Assembly (NCBI GenBank): GCA_963555705.1
Contig: OY743169.1
Coordinates: forward strand, 45,682,124-45,746,123
Reading direction: 5' to 3'
Length of the DNA stretch: 64,000 nucleotides
DNA from: Ligustrum vulgare
Taxonomy: Eukaryota > Streptophyta > Magnoliopsida > Lamiales > Oleaceae
Positions 1-11,601 of the stretch are shown in pieces (positions within the stretch are counted from its first letter, which is position 1; the number at the start of each line of letters is the position of its first letter). The notes beneath the pieces were generated by a model. The model saw only the letters and a program-made list of their open reading frames with translations, was not told where the DNA came from and made no database searches. Both the position numbers and the translations under genes were made by a program.

Positions 1-2660
1 GACATAGCAAAACCAATTTTATGAAGTTGTGAAGAGATGTTGAGATTATAAGTGATATGATTTTATTGAGACTTTTATGAGAAGAATTATGAAATTTGAG
101 ATTTAAAGATTTGATTCTTAATTATTGGGAATTAAGGAATGGATATTGTGTTTGAGTATGAGAATTATTCCTCTATTTTGAGAGAAATTTATTATGTAAT
201 TTGGTCTTGTGATTAAATTTTGGGAATATGATTTGTGGCATATATTTATAAGTATGAGTAGTCTTTTGAGCCATCTAATGTATTGAAGGAAGTGAGATAT
301 TGATATTGGAAATTATGATTTGAAATTGTTATGTTGATTTGTGACTAATATGTTATTGGATATACTACATAGAGAGAATATTCAGGTAATTTCTATCGTT
401 TTAATTATTTTGGTGATATTTGGTGATAAAGAAGTTTTAGAGATGACAAATTATTATGGTTTGATATGTTTTTAAAGAAATAGTAAAGATTTATTGAAAT
501 TTGGAGAGAATTTTCCATGGGCTTACAGAGATTAATGAAGAGACGTGATGTCATTTGGGTTATTGAATAATGACTTAAGTAATCGGCAAATATTTCTTTA
601 TACAGAGTTTAGAGGCTATGTTGAGAGCTTGCATTTTAGACCTTTGTGATGGTTAGGAAAACCATTTACCGTCTGTTGAATTTACATGTAATATGATTAT
701 TGGGATTAGTCAGTTATCATGAATGGGAGATATTGAAAATATTTTATGGTGAGATGCCTTAAAGGAGTAACCATTTATTCAAAGTGAGAAATTGGGGACA
801 TGCGATTGAATGTTTGGGATTATGTGAGATAATGATTGTCATAAGGTCAATTGTATATAAAAGGTATAATAGATGATTGTAAGGAATAATGTGATGATGA
901 GAACTGAAGGTGATAATGTATTGAAATTATGAAATAAGTTGACCATCCATGAATAAGTTATGTTGTATTTGGTTCTAAGTGGAAATTCAAAGAATGATGA
1001 ATCTCAGTCATGGAAAATGAATCAGGATTTCCTCATAATGTGAATGATTCACTGATGTACATTAAGTTTTCAATATTGATGAAAGAAACTTTATCAGGTC
1101 CTAGATTTGTACAAATATTGCAGAAGTAATGCATCTGATCGGAGGAAGGTTTATGATAGTACATACCATGAAATTGTGGAGATTATTATTGATGGTATCT
1201 TGATTCAAAAATAAGAAATGAAATTTTAGGCAATTGTCCTTGTGGATAGGATTTATGGAAAATGAGAATAAGACTTCACAATGATTATTTATTATGGAGT
1301 AGTGTGCAGAAAGAGTGACAATGGTAGGATCCAAGATTTATTGATTTTGAGAGATTGATATATAATCTTAGTGAGCATATTGACGTATAAGGTTTGTGTG
1401 AAGGATATGATGGTTATTATGTTGTAATCTCAGAGAGATTGATATGATTATTTGAGGTCAGTTGTGTGACTTTACTTATAATGGGATTGTATCTTTGGGT
1501 TAAGTAAACTTGATGAGGAATTCTATATGAATCACAAAAGTCTTACTCATTAGTGATAGGTCAATGATTTATTTATAAAATACTTGGTTAGAGTATTGTT
1601 ATGATGATTCTGAAAGCATGGATTCTTAAATTAGTACTTTGGCTTTAGTTTTAAGATGAGTGTATGGTGCTGAATACTTGATTACAATATATAAGTATGG
1701 ATTACAGGATTTAAGTTGATCCTTTGATTTTAAAAGAAATGTCAGCATGTTCAGAAAGGATTTCGTTTGTGAATCTTTCCAGAAAGATTCTGTCAAAGTT
1801 TTAGTATTCCTACTATATATTTTGGTATGGACGACGAGTTTCACAAATTCTGGTTTATGAAGTCTTATTTTGGTCAATCTTCTTGATTTTAATTTTAAGA
1901 ATGTGATCAATCAGTATATATATATTAAGGTGTAGGCGTTAGAATAGATCCTATGAAAGGCTGAAAGTAGAAAGTTAGTGAATGGATTCATAAGTGGGAT
2001 AATGTCGGTTGATGGTCTCCTACAACAATAACTATCAAATTTCGATCCGTATTGAGTACTATACAGGAAGAAGTATAAATCACCAGTTCATTGGGATGAG
2101 AAAGGAGAAAGAAAATTATTGGGTCCAGAAATAGTACAACAAACAGTAAAAGTTGCTGGAAAGATTCGCTAGCGGATGAAAATTGCACAGAGTACATAGA
2201 AAGGCTATGCGGATAGAAGAAGGAAACCATTGGAATTCGTTGCAGGTGACATGATCTTTTTGAAGGTAGCTCCGATGAAAGGAGTTATGAGATTTGGAAG
2301 AAATGAAAGTTTAGTCTGCGATTTGTTGGCCCCTTTGAGATACTTGAAAGGGTGGGTGACCTAGCTTATCAGGTTGCATTGCCACCGGCACTATCTGGAG
2401 TTCATAACGTATTTCATGTGTCGATGTTGAGGAAATATATTTTGGATCCTTCTCATATCCTCAGTTATGAGTCATTAGATCTTCGTGAGGATCTAACTTA
2501 CGAGGAATCACCTGTGAGGATCCTACTGAAGGCAGATAAGGAACTTAGGAGGAAGAAGATAACTTTAGTTAAAGTTCTTTGGAGGAATCATGCAGTAGAA
2601 GAGGCTACTTGGGAATGTGAAGACGAAATGCGTGCCAAGTATCCACACCTTTTTTGGTAA
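1..2660 (+). pseudogene. Decayed Tekay-type Ty3/gypsy pol remnant
   Basis: The 3' part of a retrotransposon polyprotein, recognisable only in pieces. Weak relics appear in order: an MSFGLLNND string near 550 (reverse transcriptase MPFGLTNAP region), MNHKSLTH near 1530-1553 (RNase H TDHKSL box), and an integrase stretch from about 1990 including KSPVHWDEKGE. The last 100 codons (2352-2660) are open: GPFEILERVGD, then HNVFHVSMLRKY, then a chromodomain ending EEATWECEDEMRAKYPHLF. That ending is characteristic of Tekay/Del chromoviruses. Upstream there are many stops and indels, so nothing is translatable as a whole. Bases 1-540 also align by eye with 49560-51540 in the non-autonomous element further right. 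The lineage call is firm for the C-terminus; the RT and RNase H assignments are weaker. Confidence 0.75.
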
Positions 2661-2687
2661 ATTTTAATTTCGAGGACGAAATTTCTT

Positions 2688-2704
2688 TTTAGGGGGTAAG
2701 GAAT
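2688..2704 (+). promoter_or_regulatory. Polypurine tract of the Tekay-type element
   Basis: A TTTAGGGGGTAAGGAA-type purine run follows the AATTTCGAGGACGAAAT box, directly after the chromodomain stop codon and directly before the LTR start TGTAATACCG. This is the usual position of the plus-strand primer in this lineage. Confidence 0.7.
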
Positions 2705-5675
2705 TGTAATACCGCTTTTTCGTTTTACGTGCTTTCTTGGATTTCGCGTAATTTTTTCTATTAATGTCTCTATTAATCATTTTGACATTATTATTGTTGA
2801 TATTTATTTGAATTATTTTGCAGTGGGAGGAATGGGACGCCGTCTCGTTCAATGTGCCAAATATGTCAATTAAAAGTTTATAAATCATCTACATGAAATT
2901 TTATGCCTAATAATTTATTTTAATTGTTACTTGCCAAATTCTATTTTTTTATTGAGTAATAATTTTCCTAAATTGCATAAATTGAAATTGTCGAGTTTAG
3001 TGGCACTTTGAATTTAATTGAGGGTTGGGGGCTTAAATTGCCAAATTAAGAGAGTTTGGGGTTGATTTGTAAATTACCCAAAATTTATACTAAACCTAAC
3101 CTAATAACCCTCAAACCCGTCCCTCACTCACGCTCTCTCTCACTCTCACGTCACTCTCTGTCTCGGTATCTCTCTCTCTCTCGCCGCTCACACTCAAGCT
3201 TCCGTCTCTCTCGCCTCTCACCAAACCGCAACCTCTCGCCGGCAACGTCGCCGACCGCCAGTCACCAACCTAACACGGTAACACACTACTTCCCTCGATC
3301 GCGCACCCACACTCACAAGACACAACACACCCGCATGCTGCACACAACACACACACTCGAAAACATGTATATAATGATGTGTGTGTATCTATATATTATA
3401 CATATATGTGATTTTTTTTACATTGGGTGATAGTTAAATTTCAAAATTTTAAAATGCTAAAATTCAGATTGGGGGTAACGTTTATATGTGTGTGTATATA
3501 GTTATACATACATATTTATATAATTCATATTTGAAGTTTTTAAGAATTTATGATTTTAATTGTGTTAACTTACTGTTTGAACCTAATTGTTAATCTGTAA
3601 AGGTGAAATTTGAGATATGAGTAATGTATAATTATGTATGTGTGTGTGTGTGTACTTTTCAGATTTATGAGTTCATAGAATTGATTAGTTTAGTTAAATT
3701 TCTAACTGAATTGGAATTTGTAATGTATTTTCAGATTTCGGAAATTTAGTCTTACTTAGTTTAACGGAAAAATTTGATTTTTGGCTAGTTAATTTGATGT
3801 TATCTTTATAATTTCAAAATTTGGAGCAAAATTATGTAAATGTGCACTAATTTAGAATTTCAAATAATGAGGTGATTTTTAATCCAATTTTTAGCGTATG
3901 TGTTTGGCTTATGGTTATTACTTTCAGACTTTCGAAATTTATGAAATTTGTAGTTTAAATCAACTGTTATAGTAAAGTTGAATAAATGGTGATTTCCAAA
4001 TTACGAATAGTTAGAATGCTTATTGGAATTGTCTCTGTAAAATTTGAGTTGTGATGAATATTCCATAACTTTGACCCCTTTGTGTAATTCGATAAGTTAG
4101 ATCTCGAATTTTTGCCATTTAAATTAATCTCTTCTTCCTAATGTAGTATGATCCGTATTTGACATAGTTCAAGATCCCATTTAATTTGAATTGTGAGTCA
4201 CATGAAAGTCTCAACCTTATTTTAAAGTGTTAAAGGTGATTTTTGAACTAAAAGTATATTTTATTTAATGAATGAATATAATTAGGATTATTGGGCACAT
4301 TGACGTGACGGGCATCTGAATCTCTTCCACTTGCAAATCAAGATAACAGTAAATGCTAAGGACGTCAAGTAAGTAAACTTCCCCCTATTTTCATAGAAGT
4401 TGAATGTAAATGTGAAAGTTATGTGTAAATGACTGTCGTGCAACTTACTTGCTTTGATGAATTGCATTTACATTATGAAAGCATATGTTATTGAGAAGAA
4501 TGTTTAAGCATGCACATTATCATGTCATTGCATCATCAAGCATGCATTGACATCGAAATTTGGAAGTCAAATGTTTTAAATGAAAGAAATGTGTCAAAGT
4601 GCAAGTTTGTTCAAAAGTTATGTATCCCAAGTTTTTAAAGAATGAATGGGTGTGCTTCTAGTTCATGAAAGATGCGAGTGGGAAATGGGGCGCGGGGGAC
4701 CGGCGTACCCGAATGTAATGAACCGCCTTGCGGTGGGAAAGTGAATGTTACACCGCTTTGCGGTGGGAAAGTGAATGTTACACCGCTTCGCGGTGGGAAA
4801 GTGAATGTTAAACCGCTTTGCGGTGGAAATGCGCATGTTAATCTGGTTCCAAATAAGAATGGCCCACTGTTATCTGATTGACTAGAAGTTACACCAAGTG
4901 AGCTCACGATGGAATGAAGTGAAAGTTTTGAAATGTCAAGTGAAAGATTGAAAAGTTTGAAAGTTTTGAAAGGTTAAAGTGAATGGGGATACATATTTCA
5001 AAGTTTAAAGCATTTCATGTCATAAGCATGCATTCATGCATAAAGTTTACTTACTGAGCTTTAGCTCACCCCAATCCCTCCCCAACATTTCAGGTGATGA
5101 AAGCTAGGTGATCCGAGGAGAGCACTTGGTGACAGACTCAGGCTACACCGCTTCAAGTTTTTAAAGAAAATAAAGTTAAAATTTGAAGTTAATTAAGTTT
5201 ATAATTAATTATTTCTTAATTCATTCATTTTATGTTGATAATCGTTTGGTTGAGATTAGTTTTAAATTAGTTATGGAATTTCTAATATTGGTTATATTAT
5301 CACTTATTGCACTTAATTGAAGCTTATTGATACAAAATGTTGTGTTGAGGAGTTTGGGGATTGAGTTTGAAATAATGTGGTGATGTTGGAGTTTGAAGTA
5401 GAATTGAGGTTGTATGGTGAATATTGGATTTCTATTTGAGTTGAGTTTATGTTGTAAAATGGTTTTGATGTCCCCCTACAGGTTGGTTAAGTCCAATTTA
5501 TAGAGGAGACTCTGTCGAAATTTCTATAAGATTTTAAAAATAGAAAATAAAAAGGTTGAAGTTTTTAAATGATTTGTTTTCCGCATTTTAATGTTTAAAC
5601 GTTTTAAATTCCGCATTTAATGTGAATGGAAGTTAACACGCCTAGGTTTAAGGTTTTGAAACTTGGGGTGTTACA
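2705..5675 (+). mobile_element. Tekay-type LTR (about 2.97 kb)
   Basis: Begins TGTAATACCG and ends GGGGTGTTACA (TG...CA), with a polypurine tract on its left and a primer site on its right. It is homologous along its length to the solo LTR at 26459-29165. Internal parts in order: a GGACTAAA-like tract near 3010-3070, a CT-rich stretch at 3120-3250, a GC-rich stretch, TG microsatellites near 3360-3500 and 3640-3655, a 30-bp tandem array at 4723-4842, and a conserved block near 5480-5525. Having 3'-end sequence on the left and 5'-end sequence on the right means it joins two internal regions, as expected of a shared LTR in a tandem pair. Confidence 0.85.
4723..4842 (+). repeat. 30-bp tandem repeat, four units, in the Tekay LTR
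   Basis: Units start at 4723, 4753, 4783 and 4813. Each opens with an ACCGC-TTT-GCGGT type short inverted repeat followed by GGGAAAGTGAATGTTA. The period is a multiple of three, so the frame stays open and gives a repetitive CGGKVNVTPL peptide, which I do not regard as a gene. The same array, with more uniform units, is at 28286-28405. Confidence 0.9.
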
Positions 5676-5890
5676 TTTTTGGTATCAGAGCTAAGAGTTT
5701 TAAAAGCGATTCTGTAGACTTTTAAAATTATTTGAAATGGTTCGGGTACTGAGTCACGCCTCAAGTGCTTCTCCCTCGATCATCTGGTAAGTTAAATTTT
5801 GTTTAAATTATGCAATGTTATGTGATGTTCCAGTTATCACAATTTCTTGCATGTTAATGTGTAATGTTGTAAAGTGAAATGTCAAGAATG
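5676..5890 (+). other. Primer-binding site and truncated 5' leader
   Basis: Directly after the LTR end is TGGTATCAGAGC at 5680-5691, complementary to the 3' end of initiator tRNA-Met. About 200 bases of leader follow and then stop abruptly at a second copy of the LTR terminus. No gag can be seen. This is the 5' end of an element whose coding region has been lost. Confidence 0.8.
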
Positions 5891-5923
5891 TAGGTTTAAG
5901 GTTTTGAAACTTGGGGTGTTACA
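5891..5923 (+). repeat. 33-bp second copy of the Tekay LTR 3' terminus
   Basis: Identical to 5643-5675 (TAGGTTTAAGG ... GTGTTACA). It is followed by unrelated sequence starting GAGGGACT, so it marks the far right end of the element. It is what remains of a 3' LTR after a deletion. Confidence 0.85.
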
Positions 5924-7618
5924 GAGGGACTAAAATGAATACTTTGAAAGTTGACGGACTAAAATGAATACTTGTAAAACTTCGGCTTAAAATCAAATGA
6001 ATTTAGTCTACAGGGACTGAAATAAAATGGCTTTGATACTTAGGGGGCTAAAATAATAACTTGTGAAAATTGGGGACTAAAGTGTAAATATTTGAAATTA
6101 ATCTACATATAACATATATATATATATCTCTAAAACCGATTGAGAGAGAAGAGAGAAGAGAGGGGAACCGGCCCTCTCTGTATAGGTGCCCTTCGCCAGC
6201 GTTACGCCGGTGGAGATGCCGCCATCACGCGGCGGCTACGAAGATGGGTAGAGGGGAGTTATTTTGGGGCAATTTTGGTGCGATTTGGGGCTGGAACTGA
6301 GGCTCGATTTCGAGGTGAAAGGTGGAGCGATCTCCGGCGAAAAACCGGTGAATATGGGTCGACAGTTGAGGTAAGTATATGGGTTTATTTGATTCTTGGG
6401 TTTTTGGTTTGATTTGGTGGAAATTTGATGCGGGTTTGGTGTTGAGCATCGGATGTGGGTGGTGGTTGGTGGTTTTTGGGTGGTGATGATGATGCCGGTG
6501 ATGATGGTGGAAATGGGTTGGGTTTGGCAGTGGGGTTGGGGTTTTGATGAAAATGGTTTGGAGGTGGGTCGGTTTGCTGAAGGTTGGCCGACTGTGGAGG
6601 TGTTTCAGCCGTTTCGGTGATGGCGGTGATACTTGGTTTCAGTGGAGGTGTTTGCTATGGTGGTTTGGTTGTTTGGGTAAATTGAGGTTGGAGACGTGAT
6701 ATGGAATTCTGCATATTGTTGTATGGAAGTCACGGCAGTGTATGGTGGATGTGAGATTTTGTTCTGCTCGTGGTGAATTGAAGTCGGCAGAGGACTCGCA
6801 ATGGAGGTTCGTGGTTGAGGGTCATCTATGGAGCTGGTGGTGGTTTGGACGATGAAGTGGAGATGGAAAGATATACATAGAGTTGGATTCAAAAATTGGC
6901 AATTGCTTGATTTGTGATTGAGGGGGCTGAAGGAGAGGTTAATTTGGTGCAGATGGCGTGTGAGGGGGGAGGAATTTGGTTGATTGATGACTGAAATTTT
7001 GGGATTGAGGTTTGGTTGCTTGTTGTTGAATTGGCATTGAGTCGATTGACTGTGGTTTAAAACTGGAAAGCAAAGATGGGCCCTTTGATTGAGGGGAAGA
7101 AGATGCTGTCTGTGGAAGTGAGAATTGATTGAAAGAAAACGTGGGGAAAAGAATTTTACCAATTGAAGTTGTTCTAAATTTGGATTTAGGAGGGATTTGG
7201 GATTAATTCAAAGTGGATGACTATTTGAGTGGGATTAAGGAGTGATGATGGGGATGGGGAAAATGTGCTGAACATGCAAAATGGAAGTTGGGGAGGAAGT
7301 TTTGGGATTAAAATTGAAATGGAACATGAATTGGGGATTTAAAACATTTTGGACTTAAATAATTTGAATCCAAATAAATTGTAAGTTTGACTAAAAAAAT
7401 AATGATCTTAGAATATTTTTGATAAAATTGGACTGGAGAATAAATTTTGAAAATGAGACGATTTTAATCAAATTGAAAGTGATCAAGGTTTTAATAAATT
7501 TAAAAATTCACTTAAAAGGCTAGACGAAAATGTGTTTAAAATAAATAGGTAAAGTCGTAGCGACCCGTTTTAAATAATATTTATTTAAATAAGTCATGGA
7601 AAATTCTTGGTCGCTACA
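5924..7618. other. Unassigned LTR-like debris without genes
   Basis: Starts with five degenerate GGGACTAAA-type iterations (5924-6090), then a GAGA stretch, a GC-rich segment (6165-6260) and a GTAAGTAT donor-like site near 6371. That order is seen in plant LTR promoters and leaders. The long minus-strand frame at 6605-7162 has low-complexity composition and matches nothing I know. The final 62 bases resemble the start of the LTR at 45952, read on the minus strand. I cannot set its boundaries. Confidence 0.4.
7557..7618 (-). repeat. LTR-start-like inverted repeat related to the 45952 element
   Basis: On the minus strand it starts with a 19-base match to the LTR start at 45952 (TGTAGCGACCAAGAATTTT) and closes with GGGTCGCTAC, an inverted copy of the first bases. 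The LTR at 45952 has the same layout, with GTGTCGCTAC about 55 bases in. This suggests a relative of that element, in opposite orientation, once ended here. Confidence 0.55.
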
Positions 7619-7623
7619 TAAAC

Positions 7624-8320
7624 TGCATTAGAGACATAAAGTTAGAGAGCAAAAATACAAAGAAAAATGCAAGAAAAATAAAAAGGGCAAGAATAAAACC
7701 TAACCTAGTTGTCTCATGTTTAGGTATTTATATAACTCAAAAATAAGCCAAAAAATCCCAAAAATCAGCTGGATTCGCGAAAACAGCAATCTGAGCCAAA
7801 TCGGGCCGACCGGGTTGACCCGGATTGGCCCAAATTTTTTTTTTTTTTTTTAATTTGAACTGCGCGATCGCGTGGTGAAATTTGGGCCAGCCATTTCTTC
7901 TCGGGTCCGTTTTGTGGCTTGAGTCGCGTTCGCGACTTGGTTCAAGCCATGCGTTCTCGTGGCTTAGCTGGAGGGTGATTTTGCAACTTAGCCCTTTTTG
8001 TAATTGCAATCTAGTCCTCCATCTTTCAGTGCCAATCAATTTAGTCCCCTAATTTTGCAATTTCTTTCAAATAGGTCCTTCTAAAATTGCACTTTTGGTC
8101 ATTCAACTTTTGGAATATTGCAATTTGGTCCCTCGTTTAATTGCGCAACTCGTCCAGAACTTTTCGATAGTGACAAAATGGGCCCAAATTTGGAATTTCA
8201 GCATAATTTGCACTCCTTTTGTGATTTTTGGCCTCAAACTTGGATATTAACCTATTTAAACCCAAAATATGCATAAATTAGTAGATATTTGCTCAAAATA
8301 TTCCGAAAATGCACTTAACA
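7624..8320 (-). mobile_element. Tat/Athila-like LTR, minus strand
   Basis: On the minus strand it runs from TGTTAAGTGC to GTCTCTAATGCA, about 697 bases. It is preceded on that strand by AAGTTTGGGGGTATT, a polypurine tract of the Tat/Athila style. It contains iterated GGACTAAATTGCAA-type tracts (8000-8160, minus) and a cluster of GC-rich palindromes (CGCGATCGCG and GTCGCGTTCGCGAC, about 7858-7955). No coding capacity. Confidence 0.6.
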
Positions 8321-9900
8321 AATACCCCCAAACTTAAGCTTTTGCTCGTCTCGAGCAAGAATATCTACTAACACAAAAAGTAAATGAATGAATGATCAAC
8401 AATGCTAGATAACTTGTAAATTCGTACTTGAGTGTAAAATTGCGCGATTAATTCACAATTGTGTTTTCAAAATAATACTACAGAAAGAAGTTGAGCTTAT
8501 CTCATATTTGATCGGTGTGTGTGTACATAGTCACTTCCAATTATCACTAAGGTTCAAAGAAACATTGTAGGAAGGATAAATTTCAAAACTATACTATCCA
8601 CCCTTAGTGGTCAATTTCACTCATGTCCCTCTCGTAGTATTCATACCCCCAAATTATTTCTTTTTCTCCCCCGAGATGCAATCCTAGAGGTAACTCTCAA
8701 TTCACACATTTCTTTTTTCACTAAAGCTTGGTTATGGCTTACCGACAATCTCAAAAATCTAGATATGCAGTGATTCTCGACTAGAAGAGTGCTTCAACAT
8801 TAAAGTTTATACCAAGCAATTCAACCCACTATTAATCTAAGCCCTTGTGCAAATACAAATGCATGATTTCTACAAACTAATGTGATGATTGTTCATGACT
8901 TCCTCACTCACTTAAGTTTTCTAATTGACTCATGTAACGAGCTTTAGGTTGGAAACTCCCTGATTGTTTTAAGATCAAAGGGTACCAGGTTTCAAAATAC
9001 CCCTACGAACTTAATAACTCGAGTAAAAAAGGCTACGAAGTGAGGTAGACTTATTAAACAAATGCAATGATGATGTACTTTTTTCTTTCAAAGTGTGTGT
9101 GTACCCTACTCATTAAGCTTTCTAATTGACCCATGTAGCGAGCTTTAGGCCGGTAACTCCCAAGTTTCAAACTTAAGACACCAAGTTTCAGGATACTCCT
9201 ACGGGCTTAATTACTCGAGTAAAAAAGGCTACGAGATAGGGCAATGCAATAATTAAAATGGGCTTAGATCTCTAGCATTTGGTCATCACTTAGCTTATAC
9301 TTAACATCAACACCACTCCACACAAATTTATATCAAGCATGCATGAAATCACTACACATCTAGACCGTCTCCTTTACAGCCGATCACCCCCAAACTTGTT
9401 TCACATGGGATCAAGAGATTAAGAGCATTAAAAAGAAATTGGATAGGACGATAAAAATTGAAAAATACAAGCTCACAACCTAATTTTCTACTTCACGAAT
9501 TTCTCCAACATTCAATAAATTTCAAATCTCAACAACAATTATTTATGACTATTGTACTCAAGAGAACTTAGGATCACTCATAGATAAACAATTTATAAAA
9601 ATAGGCACAAGTAGTATATTCGATTATAATTCGTGAATTAATCAACAATTTCAAATATCAAATTATTTTGACCCGACAAGGCTATCTAGCATGTCATTAT
9701 CCAAAACAAAATAAACAAAATCAAATATTACAACATCTTAAACCAGCAATGCTACCTAACTTGATAAAGTGCAAAATAAGGTCGACACCCCCAATGAAAA
9801 ATCTGGATTGATTCATTAAAAACAATATGAAGCTCTTCGTATAGTTACCTGATTGCGCAGATTCTGTGTTGAATGTGTTTTCGTTGCCTTTTCTTGATTT
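8321..9900 (-). other. Tat-type untranslated region, minus strand
   Basis: Follows the polypurine tract (8321-8345) and holds the text usually found between pol and the 3' LTR in this lineage. Two diverged direct copies of a block of about 120 bases lie at 8915-9040 and 9110-9235, each ending ACTCGAGTAAAAAAGGCTACGA. The same block occurs in opposite orientation at 44396-44530. No pol sequence can be seen. Confidence 0.5.
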
Positions 9901-10729
9901 GTGTCTCATGTTTATCTATGAACGTTCTTTAACTTTATGCAATCAAATAGATTATGTAAACTATTAAATGGGGGGAAACGAAAATGCAGAAGTTAAATTA
10001 TGATTTATGAAGTAGCTTAAGTATCATGCTTGTATTTAGCTTTGAAGTTTTGAGGAAGAAACTAAGTGGGTAGTTAGATGTTTATTAGTGGGTAGTTATG
10101 GGGTCATATAAAATATGTTGATTTGATATTTCACATCAAATTATTTTAAATAAAGTATGGAAGATTATTCTCGAGTTGCATTCTGGATGTACAAATCGTT
10201 TAATTAGGAAACTCATTCAAAATAGATTTAAAAAAAAAAAAAAAAAAAATCAATGCAAGAAATTCAGAATATTCATAGGTAACAAATATTTTTGTTAGAC
10301 TAATGAATGGGCCGTTATTTATGAAATCTTTCATCCCACATAAAAGTTGATTTTTTGTGTAGCTTTTAATATTTGTTAGTTTCCCATGATTTTAGAATCA
10401 ATTTTAATCCAAAATATTTATCAGTAAAGTTAAATATTTATATAAATCATAATTTTAAAATATTTATTACAATATTTTCATTTGGTTATTATATTTTGTA
10501 TGTTCATCATATATAATTCTGGTTATTTAAGCATTGATATTCCAGTGTTGAAGAATATTCAATATATTTAAATTTCTCTTGATAATAATATTTTTCATAA
10601 CAATATAGAAATAAAAACGTAGTGGTAACTGAAGTAAATGCTTTTAATGAGTTAATATATATAACTACAGCACAAAAATGTAGAAAAGTGAAGCTAACGA
10701 AAACCTTCATTAACAAAGGATTTAAACAG
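9901..10729. other. AT-rich stretch with nothing recognised
   Basis: Contains a run of A near 10230-10248 and short frames of AT-rich composition. It is the left flank of the copia insertion and would have been contiguous with 24580 before that insertion, so it may hold sequence downstream of the RPA-like pseudogene. Confidence 0.5.
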
Positions 10730-10734
10730 AATAT

Positions 10735-11187
10735 TGTTAAAATTAATTTTGATATAGATGAATGTTCATCTAAAATCCACGAACATCATGCTGTAATTAT
10801 CAAGATCGATACTGAAGCGGAAGCGTACCTGAATTCATTGTTGTGTTTGATTGAACGGGGTTATGGCCTTCCAACTGATTCGTGGTTTTCTCCTTATATT
10901 TCTTCTCTGTTGACGGGAATACAGAGAATTATGAAAAGTCACGCTCAATTGGGGACCATGACCTGTATAAATAGTTGTAGGGCAACTATCATGTTTCAAT
11001 GTTATTAAATTGGCCCATCATCAATTTAAAACATTGAATCCGTCTCTACACTTTAATTTCACGACACTTAATACCCATTAGTCCCGAATAATCTGTAGTG
11101 GATCACTTCATTGACTAAATCCTTAAGACAGCACCACACATTTTATTTTATACATGTTTGGCCCCATATTATTGAATTTATCCAACA
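10735..11187 (-). repeat. 3' LTR of the copia element
   Basis: TGTTAAAATT ... TTATCCAACA on the plus strand, TG...CA on both strands. It matches the split right-hand LTR over its full 453 bases with a few substitutions. It preserves, uninterrupted, the sequence into which the CRM element inserted in the other LTR, and so fixes that insertion point at base resolution. Confidence 0.95.
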
Positions 11188-11601
11188 ATCTCCCACTGGG
11201 CCATACATGTATCCTTACAAATGTGTACAACCTTATGAGCTCAAAAATGTGCTGTCATTATTAAGGGTGTTTCCAAACAATCTCTTCCATCAATCATATC
11301 AATATAGGATCAAAGCGACTTTCGTTACATTAATCGTAACTAAATCCATCAATGGTCACGTATACCAATACAACCAAATGACATAGATCAATCATGAGAG
11401 TGTAGTATGAAAATTACATGTTATGTGATCCAAACATGCCTATTTTCAATTGGTCCGACTTTATTCCTTAGGTGAGATCAATACCAAACATAATGTAACA
11501 GAGTAGAATGAACTGAATACTTTATTTCTGTACAGAAAATTATCCAAATACACAAATGTGTCCAAAACCAAAACATAAAGCAACCAAAATACAAACTCCC
11601 A

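Noticed and set aside
3056..3430. 124-codon frame rich in Ser, Arg and Leu in the Tekay LTR
   Set aside because: Produced by CT-rich low-complexity sequence in an LTR; not preserved in the homologous solo LTR.
5680..5691. tRNA-Met-like sequences at all primer sites as tRNA genes
   Set aside because: Only 11-13 bases matching the tRNA 3' end, placed next to LTR ends; no cloverleaf.
6605..7162. 185-codon minus-strand frame
   Set aside because: Composition is rich in Ser, Asn, His and Pro with no domain, as expected from reading a G-rich, T-rich strand backwards.
10507..11008. Overlapping frames on both strands at the copia left end
   Set aside because: They run across the copia LTR boundary at 10735, so they join unrelated sequences.
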